The position numbers were made by a program, and so were the translations under genes. A stretch of 64,000 bases of DNA from Peribacillus kribbensis DSM 17871 (lineage in GTDB: Bacteria > Bacillota > Bacilli > Bacillales > DSM-1321), in the NCBI RefSeq assembly GCF_000430765.1, contig NZ_AUMQ01000016.1:124001-188000 (forward strand). Direction: 5' to 3'. Positions 41,343 through 50,400 of this stretch are shown piece after piece. How positions within the stretch are numbered: the stretch's first letter is position 1; each line of letters opens with the position of its first letter. The notes under the pieces are model-generated. The model did not search any database. It saw only the letters and a list, made by a program, of their open reading frames with translations, and had not been told where the DNA came from.

Positions 41343-44300
41343 TTAATTTAATTCAAGATCGATTAAATACTTGATACTCTCTTCCATCACTTCAGCAAAC
41401 TCTTGGGTGATTCCTTTCCCTTTTTGTGCCTGGGTATAACCAAGTAATGAAAATAGCTCTCTGGCTGTTCTGTTCTTTTGTACGGCTTTTACATGAGCAT
41501 CAAGGCTGTTTACGATTCCTTTCTTAGTGAAGGCATGATTTTTTTCGCCTAAGGCAATGAGTTCATCAAGATGGTCTATATCCATTAAGTTTGAGAGTTT
41601 GAAATCTTTCGAGGCCATGTTGCCTGCCTGATCTTTTGCTGTGACGGTAAAAGTGTGTTCGCCCAGAGATAAAGCCAGCGGTTTGATTTCGTCTAATGAA
41701 GAAATCGCTTTACCATCAAGGATATACTCCACACTTTCGAGACCACTCAGATTGTCATCAGCCGTAATGCTGGCATCTATTTTAGAATCGGTTTGATAGA
41801 ATGTAAGATTTCCATTCATACGGATGACCGGAGCTGTTTTATCGATCCATATCTGAAGAGACTTAGCTTCTTCTGCATTACCGGCCTTATCGATACTGCG
41901 ATAATCGATCACATTTTTTCCTTCTTCTGTTATGACAACAGGTCCAGTGACTGTCACCCATTCCCCATCATTCAGGCGGTATTCAGTTTTGTCGATCCCT
42001 GCTCCATTGCCATCATCTGAACTAAAGCTGACAGTAACGTCTACCTTATTATATTTTTCACCAGTATTTCCATCGGCGACTGCAGTGGTAATCGGTGCTG
42101 TGTGATCGGATTGTTCAAAGTGATCCATACTCAGAGGCTTGAGCTGATATACCCCTTTAAAAACCGAAGCGATTCCCGTGATATTCACGACGCTTCCTTC
42201 CTGGAACGTTTTACTCCATTCAGCGAAAGAAATACCTGTGCGGCTGTCGACCCTGACCCTTGTCGTACCCTGCTCATTGACAGCATCGAATTCAAACGTT
42301 CCAGCAGTGCCCGCTTCAGAGAGGTTCTTAATTTGTACATTTTCAAGCTTAATGAGAGTACCCTGGTTTTCTTCGTTAACCGAACTTTGAACCAAAGGCG
42401 GAGGAATTTCTTCTGATCCGATTTTCTCTGCATTTACCACATCCGTCAATTCCACTTCTGTGTTAAATGTCTTTTTTACAGCAGTTATACGGATAAAATC
42501 GCCCGCTTCAAATCCATCCGTATTTTGATATACATATATGCCGGATGACCCTTGCTGAAGATAAAATCCCTGCCCTCCAAAGACACCCGGATTTGAGGTA
42601 ATGGTACCTTCAACCGTTACGAGTGTTCCGTCTGTCATCTTTCTGGCATCCTGAATGGAAATCACTTCTGGCGCGGCACTTTCATCCGGAAGCGGCTCTG
42701 CCGGAACATCACCAATCGTAACTGATTCGGTTTGGATATTCGTACTACTGCCCTGTCTGATTCTCATGTTCGCCGTTCCAGATGTACCTGGCTTTATTTG
42801 AACGGTGAGTGTTTTAGACGCATGGCCTTTTGCGTCCGCAGTCATGGAAAAATTGCTGCTATAGCCATAGACTGAAGGCCAGGTTCCATCCGCATTCTGG
42901 ACTTTGGCGACCTGTGTTCCGCCAGTCAGGTACACACCAAGATTTAAGTTGGATACTGTACTGCCGGCAGCGATTCCATCCACCTCTACACGTACCTGGA
43001 ATTGCTGGCTGTTAGGCAGGACATTTTGATGAACCAATTTATACGAGGGTTGTCCTGCAGGCGGAGGCTGTGTTCCGCCGACGGCCCCGTAAGAACCAGG
43101 TCTGAAGGTTTTCGGATCATACCATTTATAGCCTGCTGCAGGAGCTGCCCAAGGTTCAGCTTGTGGTTCCACTGATGTTGCCGGGTCTTCATTTTCCTTT
43201 TGAGCTGGATCCAATATCAGCTTTGTCGGCTGATCAAGCTGCATCCCGGGAACCTGGTCAAAGCTGGTATAGCTTTCTTTATCCGCCAGCCATTTAACGG
43301 TTTGTACGAGGAATTTGCCATCGTCCTGCTCTTTATAGCCATCATAGGTTGTTTTTTTGGAACCATTCTCTTCCCGGAGATATTTTGGTGAGGCATCTTC
43401 TACCGCAGAAGAGTCGCCGATGAATGCAGCTTTACCATTTCCTAATTTTGAAATCGCCGCATAAGGACCTTCTTCACGGCCCCCGCCGTTGTATACACCC
43501 TTATCTACTGCGCTGCTCCATCTTGCAGTCGTTTTTGGCAGATACACTATTCCTTTTGCTTTCGAAGGATCCACAATGGCAAGTGTTGATCCTGCATGCA
43601 TGGCAACTGAATTCACACCTTCAGTGATTCCAAAGGATTGGGAAGGTGCCGCAATATCCGTAGCGGTTACATCTCCGATTGCATTATAGCGGAAACGAAT
43701 GCCGAATTTACTGCCCAGCCAGTCTGAGCTTTCAACCCCCTGCATGGCAGGAGAACCTGCTTCTTCTGTTGTCATTCCTTTTGCCGGGTTCGCAAATGCA
43801 CCGCGGCGGTACCCGTTCATCACTTCCGAAGCATCCCATCGATTCTTGTTGCGGTCTGCATTATAATGGTCGGCGATAAAGAAAATGCTCCCGCCTTCGC
43901 GGACGTATTGTTCCATAGCTTCTTGTTCAGACTTTTTATAGGGAATGTTTGCTTCCCCGATAATAAACACATCATAACCTTTTAACTTTTCATACGAGAC
44001 GGCCTGCTCGCCGAATGTATAAGGAATCTGCCGTGATAGTTCCTCCACACTGAATCCGGCGCTTTTTAAGCCATTCGCAAAATCGGAAAACGCTCCATCT
44101 ATCACCCAGTCTGCTGCGCCTGCAGTCTGGCCGTGTGTATTATCAAACAGCACCTTCTTTCCAGTGCCATCAGGCAATACAGTGGCTGGTGTGGCGGATG
44201 CAGCAAAAACATTCCCTAGATTACCAGCAATAGCACCTGTCAGAACTAATACTGTAAGCAGCATCAGCCTTAAACCTTTTAAAATAACCCGGTTTTCCAA
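41343..44300 (-). CDS. Large secreted multidomain protein (amidotransferase-like fold, OB-fold, Ig-like, FIMAH)
   Basis: This 985-residue protein starts with a signal peptide (hydrophobic 10-33). Residues about 45-350 look like a DUF4350/ThuA-type class I amidotransferase-like domain (KVLFDNTHGQ, YDVFIIGEANIPY, GGSIFFIADHYNADR). A beta-rich linker follows, then an OB-fold like those in extracellular nucleases (VISIQDARKMTDGTLVTVEG and onward), two Ig-like segments (TTAVADGNTGEKYNKVDV; DKTAPVIRMNGNL) and a C-terminal helical FIMAH domain (last 75 residues). No catalytic nuclease motif is obvious. It may bind or process extracellular polymers; the function is open. Confidence 0.82.
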   Translation of the reverse strand: MENRVILKGLRLMLLTVLVLTGAIAGNLGNVFAASATPATVLPDGTGKKVLFDNTHGQTAGAADWVIDGAFSDFANGLKSAGFSVEELSRQIPYTFGEQAVSYEKLKGYDVFIIGEANIPYKKSEQEAMEQYVREGGSIFFIADHYNADRNKNRWDASEVMNGYRRGAFANPAKGMTTEEAGSPAMQGVESSDWLGSKFGIRFRYNAIGDVTATDIAAPSQSFGITEGVNSVAMHAGSTLAIVDPSKAKGIVYLPKTTARWSSAVDKGVYNGGGREEGPYAAISKLGNGKAAFIGDSSAVEDASPKYLREENGSKKTTYDGYKEQDDGKFLVQTVKWLADKESYTSFDQVPGMQLDQPTKLILDPAQKENEDPATSVEPQAEPWAAPAAGYKWYDPKTFRPGSYGAVGGTQPPPAGQPSYKLVHQNVLPNSQQFQVRVEVDGIAAGSTVSNLNLGVYLTGGTQVAKVQNADGTWPSVYGYSSNFSMTADAKGHASKTLTVQIKPGTSGTANMRIRQGSSTNIQTESVTIGDVPAEPLPDESAAPEVISIQDARKMTDGTLVTVEGTITSNPGVFGGQGFYLQQGSSGIYVYQNTDGFEAGDFIRITAVKKTFNTEVELTDVVNAEKIGSEEIPPPLVQSSVNEENQGTLIKLENVQIKNLSEAGTAGTFEFDAVNEQGTTRVRVDSRTGISFAEWSKTFQEGSVVNITGIASVFKGVYQLKPLSMDHFEQSDHTAPITTAVADGNTGEKYNKVDVTVSFSSDDGNGAGIDKTEYRLNDGEWVTVTGPVVITEEGKNVIDYRSIDKAGNAEEAKSLQIWIDKTAPVIRMNGNLTFYQTDSKIDASITADDNLSGLESVEYILDGKAISSLDEIKPLALSLGEHTFTVTAKDQAGNMASKDFKLSNLMDIDHLDELIALGEKNHAFTKKGIVNSLDAHVKAVQKNRTARELFSLLGYTQAQKGKGITQEFAEVMEESIKYLIDLELN

Positions 44301-44709
44301 TCCCTAACCTCCTAATAGTTAATAATATACATATAAAGGAAAAACTAACTATAGTATCCCATAGAACTTATGTTTTTGAATGATACAAAAGATTCAATCA
44401 ATTGGTGGAGGATTAGGGCTATGTACTTAATACTGGATCCCTTTAGGAGACTCACCTGAAACTGGTGGATGCATGTTTTGCATCTATTAATCTTTGGAAG
44501 CTGCGGTTGATCACAAAAAGATTCTCTTACTTACCTAATTGACCCACTGGACTACTGGATTACACAAAGAGTAATTTCTCCCTGTTAAACACACCCGTTT
44601 CTTGGCTCTGCAGCACCTTTTAAATGGATACCGACAATATGATTGTTGTTAAAGCAGAAAAGGTGTTTTTTCCTTAATAATCAGTTTGAATACCAAGTAT
44701 GAGATTGAT
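44301..44709. other. Gene-free region
   Basis: I see no gene. CACCTTTT (about 44607) and AAAAGGTG (about 44657) could pair across a long loop before TTTTTTCC; this is weak. Confidence 0.4.
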
Positions 44710-45147
44710 TTATTTGATTTCCTCTGCCAACTCTAAAATAATCCCTTCCGGACCACGGACGTAGCATAATTTATAAGTGTTTTCATAGTTTTGTATCTCA
44801 CCAAAAAGCTCTGCGCCTCCCTTTCTCAATTTAGCAGCAATAGCTTCAATATTTTCAACAGCAAATGCAATATGCTGGATACCCAAGGTGTTCGCAGAAG
44901 ATTGCTGAATACTTTTTTCAGCTGATGGAGTACGGAATTTGACCAGCTCCAATTTTGCATGGCCGTCCGGCGTTCCTAACCATACAACCGTCTCTCTAAC
45001 GTCATTAAGCCCAAGGATCCGTTCTGCCCACTCTCCTTTCACTTCTGCTTCCCCTAGCAATGTAAGTCCAAGATCAAGAAAAAACTTTTTAGCCGCTGAG
45101 AGATCATTTACGATTACACCCACATGATCGATTCTATGGATTTTCAT
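44710..45147 (-). CDS. VOC superfamily protein, methylmalonyl-CoA epimerase-like
   Basis: This 145-residue protein has the family start IDHVGVIVNDLSAAKKFFLDLGL, a central KLELVKF strand, HIAFAVENIEA and the terminal GIILELAEE. The metal-binding His and Glu positions of epimerase/glyoxalase-type VOC proteins are kept (H8, H in IQHIAF, E in LELAEE). No mutase or mut operon is nearby, so the true substrate is unknown. It is divergent from the GNAT gene. Confidence 0.8.
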   Translation of the reverse strand: MKIHRIDHVGVIVNDLSAAKKFFLDLGLTLLGEAEVKGEWAERILGLNDVRETVVWLGTPDGHAKLELVKFRTPSAEKSIQQSSANTLGIQHIAFAVENIEAIAAKLRKGGAELFGEIQNYENTYKLCYVRGPEGIILELAEEIK

Positions 45148-45435
45148 ATCGTCCTTCCTCCTATGTTCCTAGGTTTTATTCCGTATGTCTGCTATAGATT
45201 TCTTCCCGGTGGCTTCAATTTCCTCTTTATTCAACCAACTGACCCTTTTGGGAGAAATAAAGATGCCATTTGTAAAACAACAATGAAAAATATTGTTTAT
45301 ATATGCTATCTTAATAAGCCAAAGAATACTATCCTCTCCGAGTTTTCCTTCAAGAATTTAAAGGGTTTTTCCTTCTTATGCCGAAATAACATTAGAGAGT
45401 TCTATTATTCATTAAAAAACAACGAGGTAATAATT

Positions 45436-45999
45436 ATGGATCCTATATTATTTGATGTTCCTTTACAGTTAGAAACAGAGAGACTCATTCTCCGCGCCCC
45501 CCTCCCAGCTGGTGACGGAACTTTTGTAAACCAGGCCATCAGAGATTCCTTTCAGGAGCTGCAGCCTTGGCTGCCTTTTGCACAGGAGATTCCTGCTGTT
45601 GAAGAAACAGAGATTAACCTGAGAAATGCTCATGTAAACTTTTTAAAACGGGAAAGCTTTCGTTTTCTTCTTTTTCATAAAGATACGAAAGAATTTATTG
45701 GGACAACCGGTCTTCAAGGGATTGACTGGGACATTCCAAAATGTGAAATCGGATACTGGATCAATACAAGGTTCAGCGGTAAGGGATATATGTCAGAGGC
45801 GGTAAAAGAGCTCGTTCACTTTGGATTCAATCACTTCAATTTCAGAAGGATTGAAATAAGGTGTGAATCGACAAACCTGAAAAGCCGCTCCATCCCAGAG
45901 AAGCTTGGTTTTGAATTGGAAGGTATCTTAAGAAATGAAGATCTGTCTGCGGACGGCAGCAGGCTGACTGATACTTGTGTTTATTCGATCATTAAGTAG
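45436..45999 (+). CDS. GNAT family N-acetyltransferase, RimJ/RimL type
   Basis: This 187-residue protein begins MDPILFDVPLQLETERLILR and has CEIGYWINTRFSGKGYMSEAVKELVHFGF, the acetyl-CoA-binding segment, and CESTNLKSRSIPEKLGFELEG, typical of ribosomal-protein N-terminal acetyltransferase-like members. I start it at ATG 45436, 7 nt after GAGGT; the reading frame is open for about 100 codons upstream, but these resemble no protein. The 288 bp before it show no other gene. A strong terminator follows. Confidence 0.87.
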   Translation: MDPILFDVPLQLETERLILRAPLPAGDGTFVNQAIRDSFQELQPWLPFAQEIPAVEETEINLRNAHVNFLKRESFRFLLFHKDTKEFIGTTGLQGIDWDIPKCEIGYWINTRFSGKGYMSEAVKELVHFGFNHFNFRRIEIRCESTNLKSRSIPEKLGFELEGILRNEDLSADGSRLTDTCVYSIIK

Positions 46000-46021
46000 A
46001 GTCTTTAATGGCTAAAATACC

Positions 46022-46057
46022 AAAAAAGGAATGAGCGGTTAGCCTCATTCCTTTTTT
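46022..46057. terminator. Bidirectional terminator
   Basis: A 14-bp perfect stem (AAAAAAGGAATGAG 46022-46035; CTCATTCCTTTTTT 46044-46057) with an 8-nt loop serves the GNAT gene and possibly the convergent small genes. Confidence 0.88.
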
Positions 46058-46085
46058 ACGTATATATTTAATTCTCCATTACAGC

Positions 46086-46199
46086 TTAGAAATGAGACAG
46101 CAAATTCAGTAAGAGCGCCATCACCAATCCTACAAATCCTACAATGGATTGAATGATGGTGATGGTTTTAAAGGTTTTCCCCATCGACATATTATTCAT
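46086..46199 (-). CDS. 37-residue predicted membrane peptide
   Basis: The ATG at 46199 overlaps the stop of the upstream frame (46192) by 8 bp, suggesting translational coupling. The peptide has one hydrophobic segment (TIIQSIVGFVGLVMALLLNLL). No strong ribosome site of its own is seen. The family is unknown. Confidence 0.4.
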   Translation of the reverse strand: MNNMSMGKTFKTITIIQSIVGFVGLVMALLLNLLSHF

Positions 46200-46560
46200 T
46201 ACGGCTCATGGTACCCACGTTCGTGAAAGTAACAGTTAGTGCTACCCATCCCTCATAGAATAATAATTCATCAGACAAGTGACTAAATGTGTTTATTGCT
46301 AAATCTTCAAGTGGAAATTTGCCGTCCGAATCCCCGTCCATGGTTGCTTTAATCTTACCATTTTCAAAAGAAACATTGGCTCCTCCTGAAGCGTTTTTCA
46401 AGTTAATGAGGGTAAGTTCTTCCCCCTCCATCCCCAATATAATCTCAATATTTTCGTGCCGCTGTAGACCTTATATAGGGATGTCTGAAGAAGGAAACGG
46501 CCTAAAGGATGCCTTCACCAAAAAAGTTATGTCGTGTCTCAAACCATGCATTTCTTCCAT
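46192..46560 (-). pseudogene. Small protein gene with in-frame stop, unknown family
   Basis: From ATG 46560 the frame reads MEEMHGLRHDITFLVKASFRPFPSSDIPI, then TAA, then continues in the same frame as GLQRHENIEIILGMEGEELTLINLKN and onward to 46192. With the stop removed it would be a 122-residue soluble protein. Translation could also restart at ATG 46437 or 46431, giving about 80 residues. I do not recognise it. A sequencing error or recent nonsense mutation is possible. Confidence 0.5.
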
Positions 46561-46771
46561 TTTTATTATTCCGGCCCTTTGACTTGCAATTGCAAAACTG
46601 AGAAATTGAGCATTTATTCAAAAGGTTTTCTCAAAATAGTTTTAATTGTCGGAAAATTGGATAAATTAACTTGTTTTTATTTGAATATTCCATAATAATT
46701 ATCTTAACTCACTTTTGTCATCTCACACAGAAAATAGTTATTTCCAAATATTTTATAAGGAAGGTGAAAAT

Positions 46772-46992
46772 ATGAACTAGATGATAAAGATCGGCAGCAC
46801 GTTGGTTTTTTAGGGCCAGCTTCAGAGGACTATCAGGCATTGGATCTACATGTCAGAACACATAGCGCCCCGCTTCAATATACAAGGCTTATTTCGCGGT
46901 TTGCAGAAGTTCATTTAATGAAGCTATTTGAGTTCGGTAGGGGTACGTGCAAGGCGCTGCATGTCAGCTTTCAAGGGATAAAATTAATATAA
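46772..46992 (+). pseudogene. Decayed gene remnant upstream of the ABC operon, unknown family
   Basis: A good ribosome site (AAGGAAGGTG) precedes ATG 46772, but the frame ends after two codons. Another frame, open from about 46774 to 46992, reads HVGFLGPASEDYQALDLH and RFAEVHLMKLFEFGRG, which looks protein-like. A frameshift at the start and probable deletions have destroyed it. It sits just before, and in the same direction as, the ABC importer operon and may once have been its first gene. Confidence 0.45.
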
Positions 46993-47011
46993 TAGAAAAG
47001 GAGCTCGAACG

Positions 47012-47839
47012 ATGAAAAAAAGACTTGTATTTGTAATGGTATTGCTTTTTACATTAATTGCAGCTGGCTGTACAAAAAATGTGAGTGACGACTCCGCCGG
47101 CAGCCCTTCAACAATAGACAGTGTTAAAGATAAAAAGAAGCTGGTAATAGGCACGGCCCCTGGATATTTTCCGTTTGAAATGAAGGACAAAAAGGGGCAA
47201 TTTATTGGTTATGATATTGATACGGCTAACGCTATCGGGAAAGCTCTAAATGTGAAAGTGGAATTTAAGCAGTTCGGTTTTGATGGTTTAATTCCTGCTC
47301 TGCAAACAGGTGACATCGATATGGTTATTGCTGGGATGACAATTAGAGGAGATCGTGCATTATCTGTAAGCTTTGCAAATTCTTACTTTAAAACGGGGCA
47401 AGTATTAATGCTGCCTAAAAAGGATAGTACCACAAAAAGGTGGGAAGACCTTGATAAACCTGGCAAAAAAATTGCCGTTTCTCTAGGAACCACAGGTGCT
47501 CTGTTGGCCAAACAACTTTTTAAAAATGCCAAAGTCCAAGATTTTGAAGATTTCCCTTCTGCTTCAATGGCAATGATCCAGGGGCAGGCCGATGGAATCA
47601 TTTATGACGAGCCTGGTGTCCATACATATGAACTTATGAATCCTAATAGTGTAAGAGGAGTTTATGATTTGATTTCCTCCGAAAATTTAGGTATTGCTGT
47701 ACGCAAAGATGATTTACGCTCCATTCAATGGATTAACTCATTTTTAGCATCTTATATTGAAAGTCCGGCAGAACTCAAATCCCGTGAGAATTGGTTCAAA
47801 AAAGCTGATTGGATTGATAAGGTAGAGACAAAAAAATAA
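47012..47839 (+). CDS. Amino-acid-type ABC transporter substrate-binding lipoprotein
   Basis: This 275-residue protein has a lipoprotein signal ending LIAAGC (Cys20) and the family 3 solute-binding fold: GTAPGYFPFEMKDKKGQFIGYDIDTANAIGKAL, then DMVIAGMTIRGDRALSVSF and EDFPSASMAMIQGQADGIIYD. Family 3 proteins bind polar amino acids, and also opines and guanidino compounds. A strong ribosome site precedes the ATG. It heads a five-gene plus-strand unit. Confidence 0.92.
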   Translation: MKKRLVFVMVLLFTLIAAGCTKNVSDDSAGSPSTIDSVKDKKKLVIGTAPGYFPFEMKDKKGQFIGYDIDTANAIGKALNVKVEFKQFGFDGLIPALQTGDIDMVIAGMTIRGDRALSVSFANSYFKTGQVLMLPKKDSTTKRWEDLDKPGKKIAVSLGTTGALLAKQLFKNAKVQDFEDFPSASMAMIQGQADGIIYDEPGVHTYELMNPNSVRGVYDLISSENLGIAVRKDDLRSIQWINSFLASYIESPAELKSRENWFKKADWIDKVETKK

Positions 47840-47866
47840 TAGACATGTAATTGGAGGAATCTATCA

Positions 47867-48523
47867 ATGTATCAAGCAGACTGGAGTGTAATTCCTCAAA
47901 ATATGCATCTTCTGCTTAATGGGGTATTGCTGACACTTCAAATCTCAGCACTTGCATTAATAATTAGTATTCCATTTGGAATATTTCTTGGACTTTGCAG
48001 GATTTCAAAGAATAAATTAGTCTCTTTTCTGTCTACAGCTTACATAGAATTTATACGTGGTGTGCCTTTGCTGGTTCTGTTATTCTGGATATTTTTTGTT
48101 CTTGGCAGGTTCATGCAGCTAGGGTCTTATTGGTCAGCTGTACTTGGTTTAGCCGCTTTTTCAGGTGCATTTGTAGCTGAAATTGTAAGAGCTGGTATCG
48201 AATCAGTTCCAAAAGGACAAATGGAATCAGCACGCTCGTCAGGAATGTCCTACACACAAGCAATGCGGTTAATCATCCTTCCTCAGGCGTTCCGGAAAAT
48301 GCTTCCCCCACTCGCTTCTCAATTTATTATTTTAATTAAAGATTCTTCACTAGTATCTGTTATATCGGTTGTTGATTTAACTCTCGTCGCCAAGAATATT
48401 GTGGCAACCTCCTTCCGTTCTTTAGAAGTATGGACGGCTGTTGCAATTCTATACTTTATTATCACTTTTACTCTATCACAAATTATTCGTATTTTTGAAC
48501 GTAAATATAAGCTTCGCGAATAA
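47867..48523 (+). CDS. Amino-acid-type ABC transporter permease (HisM/GlnP type)
   Basis: This 218-residue protein has five predicted membrane segments and the EAA loop ARSSGMSYTQAMRLIILPQAFRKMLPPL. It follows the binding protein gene by 27 bp with GGAGG before its ATG. Only one permease gene is present, so a homodimeric channel is likely. Confidence 0.92.
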   Translation: MYQADWSVIPQNMHLLLNGVLLTLQISALALIISIPFGIFLGLCRISKNKLVSFLSTAYIEFIRGVPLLVLLFWIFFVLGRFMQLGSYWSAVLGLAAFSGAFVAEIVRAGIESVPKGQMESARSSGMSYTQAMRLIILPQAFRKMLPPLASQFIILIKDSSLVSVISVVDLTLVAKNIVATSFRSLEVWTAVAILYFIITFTLSQIIRIFERKYKLRE

Positions 48524-48609
48524 CTTGACTCGTAGTATGAAGCTATAAATCTTTTGCACATAATGTCGATTATACTTAATTTGTGTGAATTAAAAGAGGT
48601 GTACAAAAA

Positions 48610-49338
48610 TTGATAAGAATAACAGATGTGAATAAAAGTTTTGGCGAGACTAAGGTCCTCCAAAATATTAACTTAGTAGTGCCGAAATCCAGCGTTTACG
48701 CGGTTATCGGCCCCAGTGGGGCAGGAAAAAGCACACTGATTCGCACTATCAATGCTCTGGAAGAGATTGATAGTGGTGAAATCATGGTAGACGGTATGTC
48801 AATCCATAGTAAGAAAACGGATATTAACAAAGTGCGTACAGATATTGGGTTCGTTTTTCAATCCTTTAACTTATATCCTTTTCTAACAGCACTGGAAAAT
48901 GTAACGATAGCACCGATCCAGGTCAAAAAAGTCAAAAAAGCAACAGCAATAGAACGAGGGAAAGAATTACTCGCCTCATTAGGACTGGGAGATAAATTTG
49001 ATTCCTACCCCTCAAAGCTTTCAGGAGGCCAGCAGCAGCGGGTCGCCATAGCGCGTGCACTTGCTATGGATCCTAAAGTAATGTTATTTGATGAGCCAAC
49101 CTCAGCCCTCGATCCTGAAATGATCAAAGAAGTGTTAGATGCAATCCGGAAATTGGCCAAAACAGGAATGACAATGATGGTTGTAACACACGAAATGGGC
49201 TTTGCGAGGGAAATGTGTGAACAAATTGTCTTTATGGCTGATGGTAAAATAGTAGAAGTTGCTCCGCCAGAAAAATTTTTTAGCAATCCTGAATCAGCTC
49301 GAGCACAGGACTTCTTATCTAAAGTACTCAACCATTAA
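48610..49338 (+). CDS. Amino-acid-type ABC transporter ATP-binding protein (GlnQ type)
   Basis: This 242-residue ATPase has Walker [10 protein letters not shown] (34-42), signature LSGGQQQR, Walker [13 protein letters not shown] and the H-loop VVTHEMGFA. It powers the permease encoded upstream. The start is TTG 48610, 8 nt after AGAGGTG. It ends 12 bp before the amidinotransferase start. Confidence 0.95.
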   Translation: MIRITDVNKSFGETKVLQNINLVVPKSSVYAVIGPSGAGKSTLIRTINALEEIDSGEIMVDGMSIHSKKTDINKVRTDIGFVFQSFNLYPFLTALENVTIAPIQVKKVKKATAIERGKELLASLGLGDKFDSYPSKLSGGQQQRVAIARALAMDPKVMLFDEPTSALDPEMIKEVLDAIRKLAKTGMTMMVVTHEMGFAREMCEQIVFMADGKIVEVAPPEKFFSNPESARAQDFLSKVLNH

Positions 49339-49350
49339 GGAGTGCAGATT

Positions 49351-50310
49351 ATGAGCAAAACTATTAATCAGGTTATAGTTCAGGGAGAACGCTGGTTTCC
49401 CGCAGAAACTACCTTTTCTGATGAAATGAATCATTTATGGGGAGATTGGTATTGTGATTCAGAGGTTGGTAAGCTTCAGGCAGTATTAATGCATCGGCCC
49501 GGAAAAGAAATTGAAGGAATTACGGCAGAAAATTTTTCAGAATTTCGGTTTCGTGCTCCTATTAACCCTGAGAGGGCGAGAGCACAGCAAGATGTACTTG
49601 CTGAAATTTACCGTGGACATGGAGTAAAAGTTTACTATATAGACGGACAGCGCACAGACCGTCCAAATGCGATGTTTATGAGAGATCTCATGTTTATGAC
49701 ACCTGAGGGAGCAATTGTCTGCAGGCCTGCAATCCCCTCGAGGCGGGGTGAAGAGAAGGCTGTAGCGAGAACCCTTGCTTCCCTTGGAGTACCGATTATA
49801 AAGACAATCAATGGGAACGGATATTTTGAAGGTGCCAGTGCAATGTGGATCAATCGCGAAACGGTTGTGATTGGTACAGGAAGCAGAACAAACGAGTCAG
49901 GTGCACAGCAGGTAGAAGCTGAATTGCGAAATATTGGGGTTAAAAATATCGTCCGCACACAGATTCCTTATGGGTCCATTCATTTGGATGGTTATATGAA
50001 TATGGTGGACACTAAGAAACTAGTAATATTCCCATGGCATGTAACCTATGATTGTGCCAAACAATTAATCGATTTGGGCATCGAACTTATCGAATTAACC
50101 GATATCCAAGAATTAAAGCTTGGAATGAGCATGAATTTCGTCGCTTTAGAGCCGGGTAAAGTAGTGATGCCTTCCAACAATCCAGAAACAAAACAATTAT
50201 TAGAATCCCATGATGTTGAAGTCATCGAGATTGAGATTGATGAAATTATGAATGGCTGGGGTGCTGTCCATTGTATGACAGCCTTTTTGAAAAGAGCCCC
50301 CTGTCACTAG
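49351..50310 (+). CDS. Amidinotransferase-fold hydrolase (arginine deiminase/DDAH superfamily)
   Basis: This 319-residue protein has the guanidine-modifying superfamily five-bladed fold: LQAVLMHRPGKEIEGI near the start, MRDLMFMTPEGAIVCRP, FEGAS (E160), the HxD pair H211/D213 in IHLDGYMN, and the catalytic Cys C308 in GWGAVHCMT. It should attack a guanidino or amidino carbon, releasing ammonia or an alkylamine. The start is ATG 49351 behind AAGGAG. The normal FEGGD substrate motif reads FEGAS, so plain arginine may not be the substrate. Tight linkage with the importer suggests that it degrades the imported compound. Confidence 0.85.
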   Translation: MSKTINQVIVQGERWFPAETTFSDEMNHLWGDWYCDSEVGKLQAVLMHRPGKEIEGITAENFSEFRFRAPINPERARAQQDVLAEIYRGHGVKVYYIDGQRTDRPNAMFMRDLMFMTPEGAIVCRPAIPSRRGEEKAVARTLASLGVPIIKTINGNGYFEGASAMWINRETVVIGTGSRTNESGAQQVEAELRNIGVKNIVRTQIPYGSIHLDGYMNMVDTKKLVIFPWHVTYDCAKQLIDLGIELIELTDIQELKLGMSMNFVALEPGKVVMPSNNPETKQLLESHDVEVIEIEIDEIMNGWGAVHCMTAFLKRAPCH

Positions 50311-50400
50311 TTAATCAGGCAGGCGGGAAATGCGTTCCCGCCTTTCCTATTGTAAATGAGGGTAAAAAAGAACCATTTCATGATGAGGGGAGCAAAAACA

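Noticed and set aside
45124-45435. N-terminal extension of the GNAT gene by about 100 codons
   Set aside because: The extension resembles no protein, overlaps the divergent VOC gene start, and a good ribosome site marks ATG 45436.
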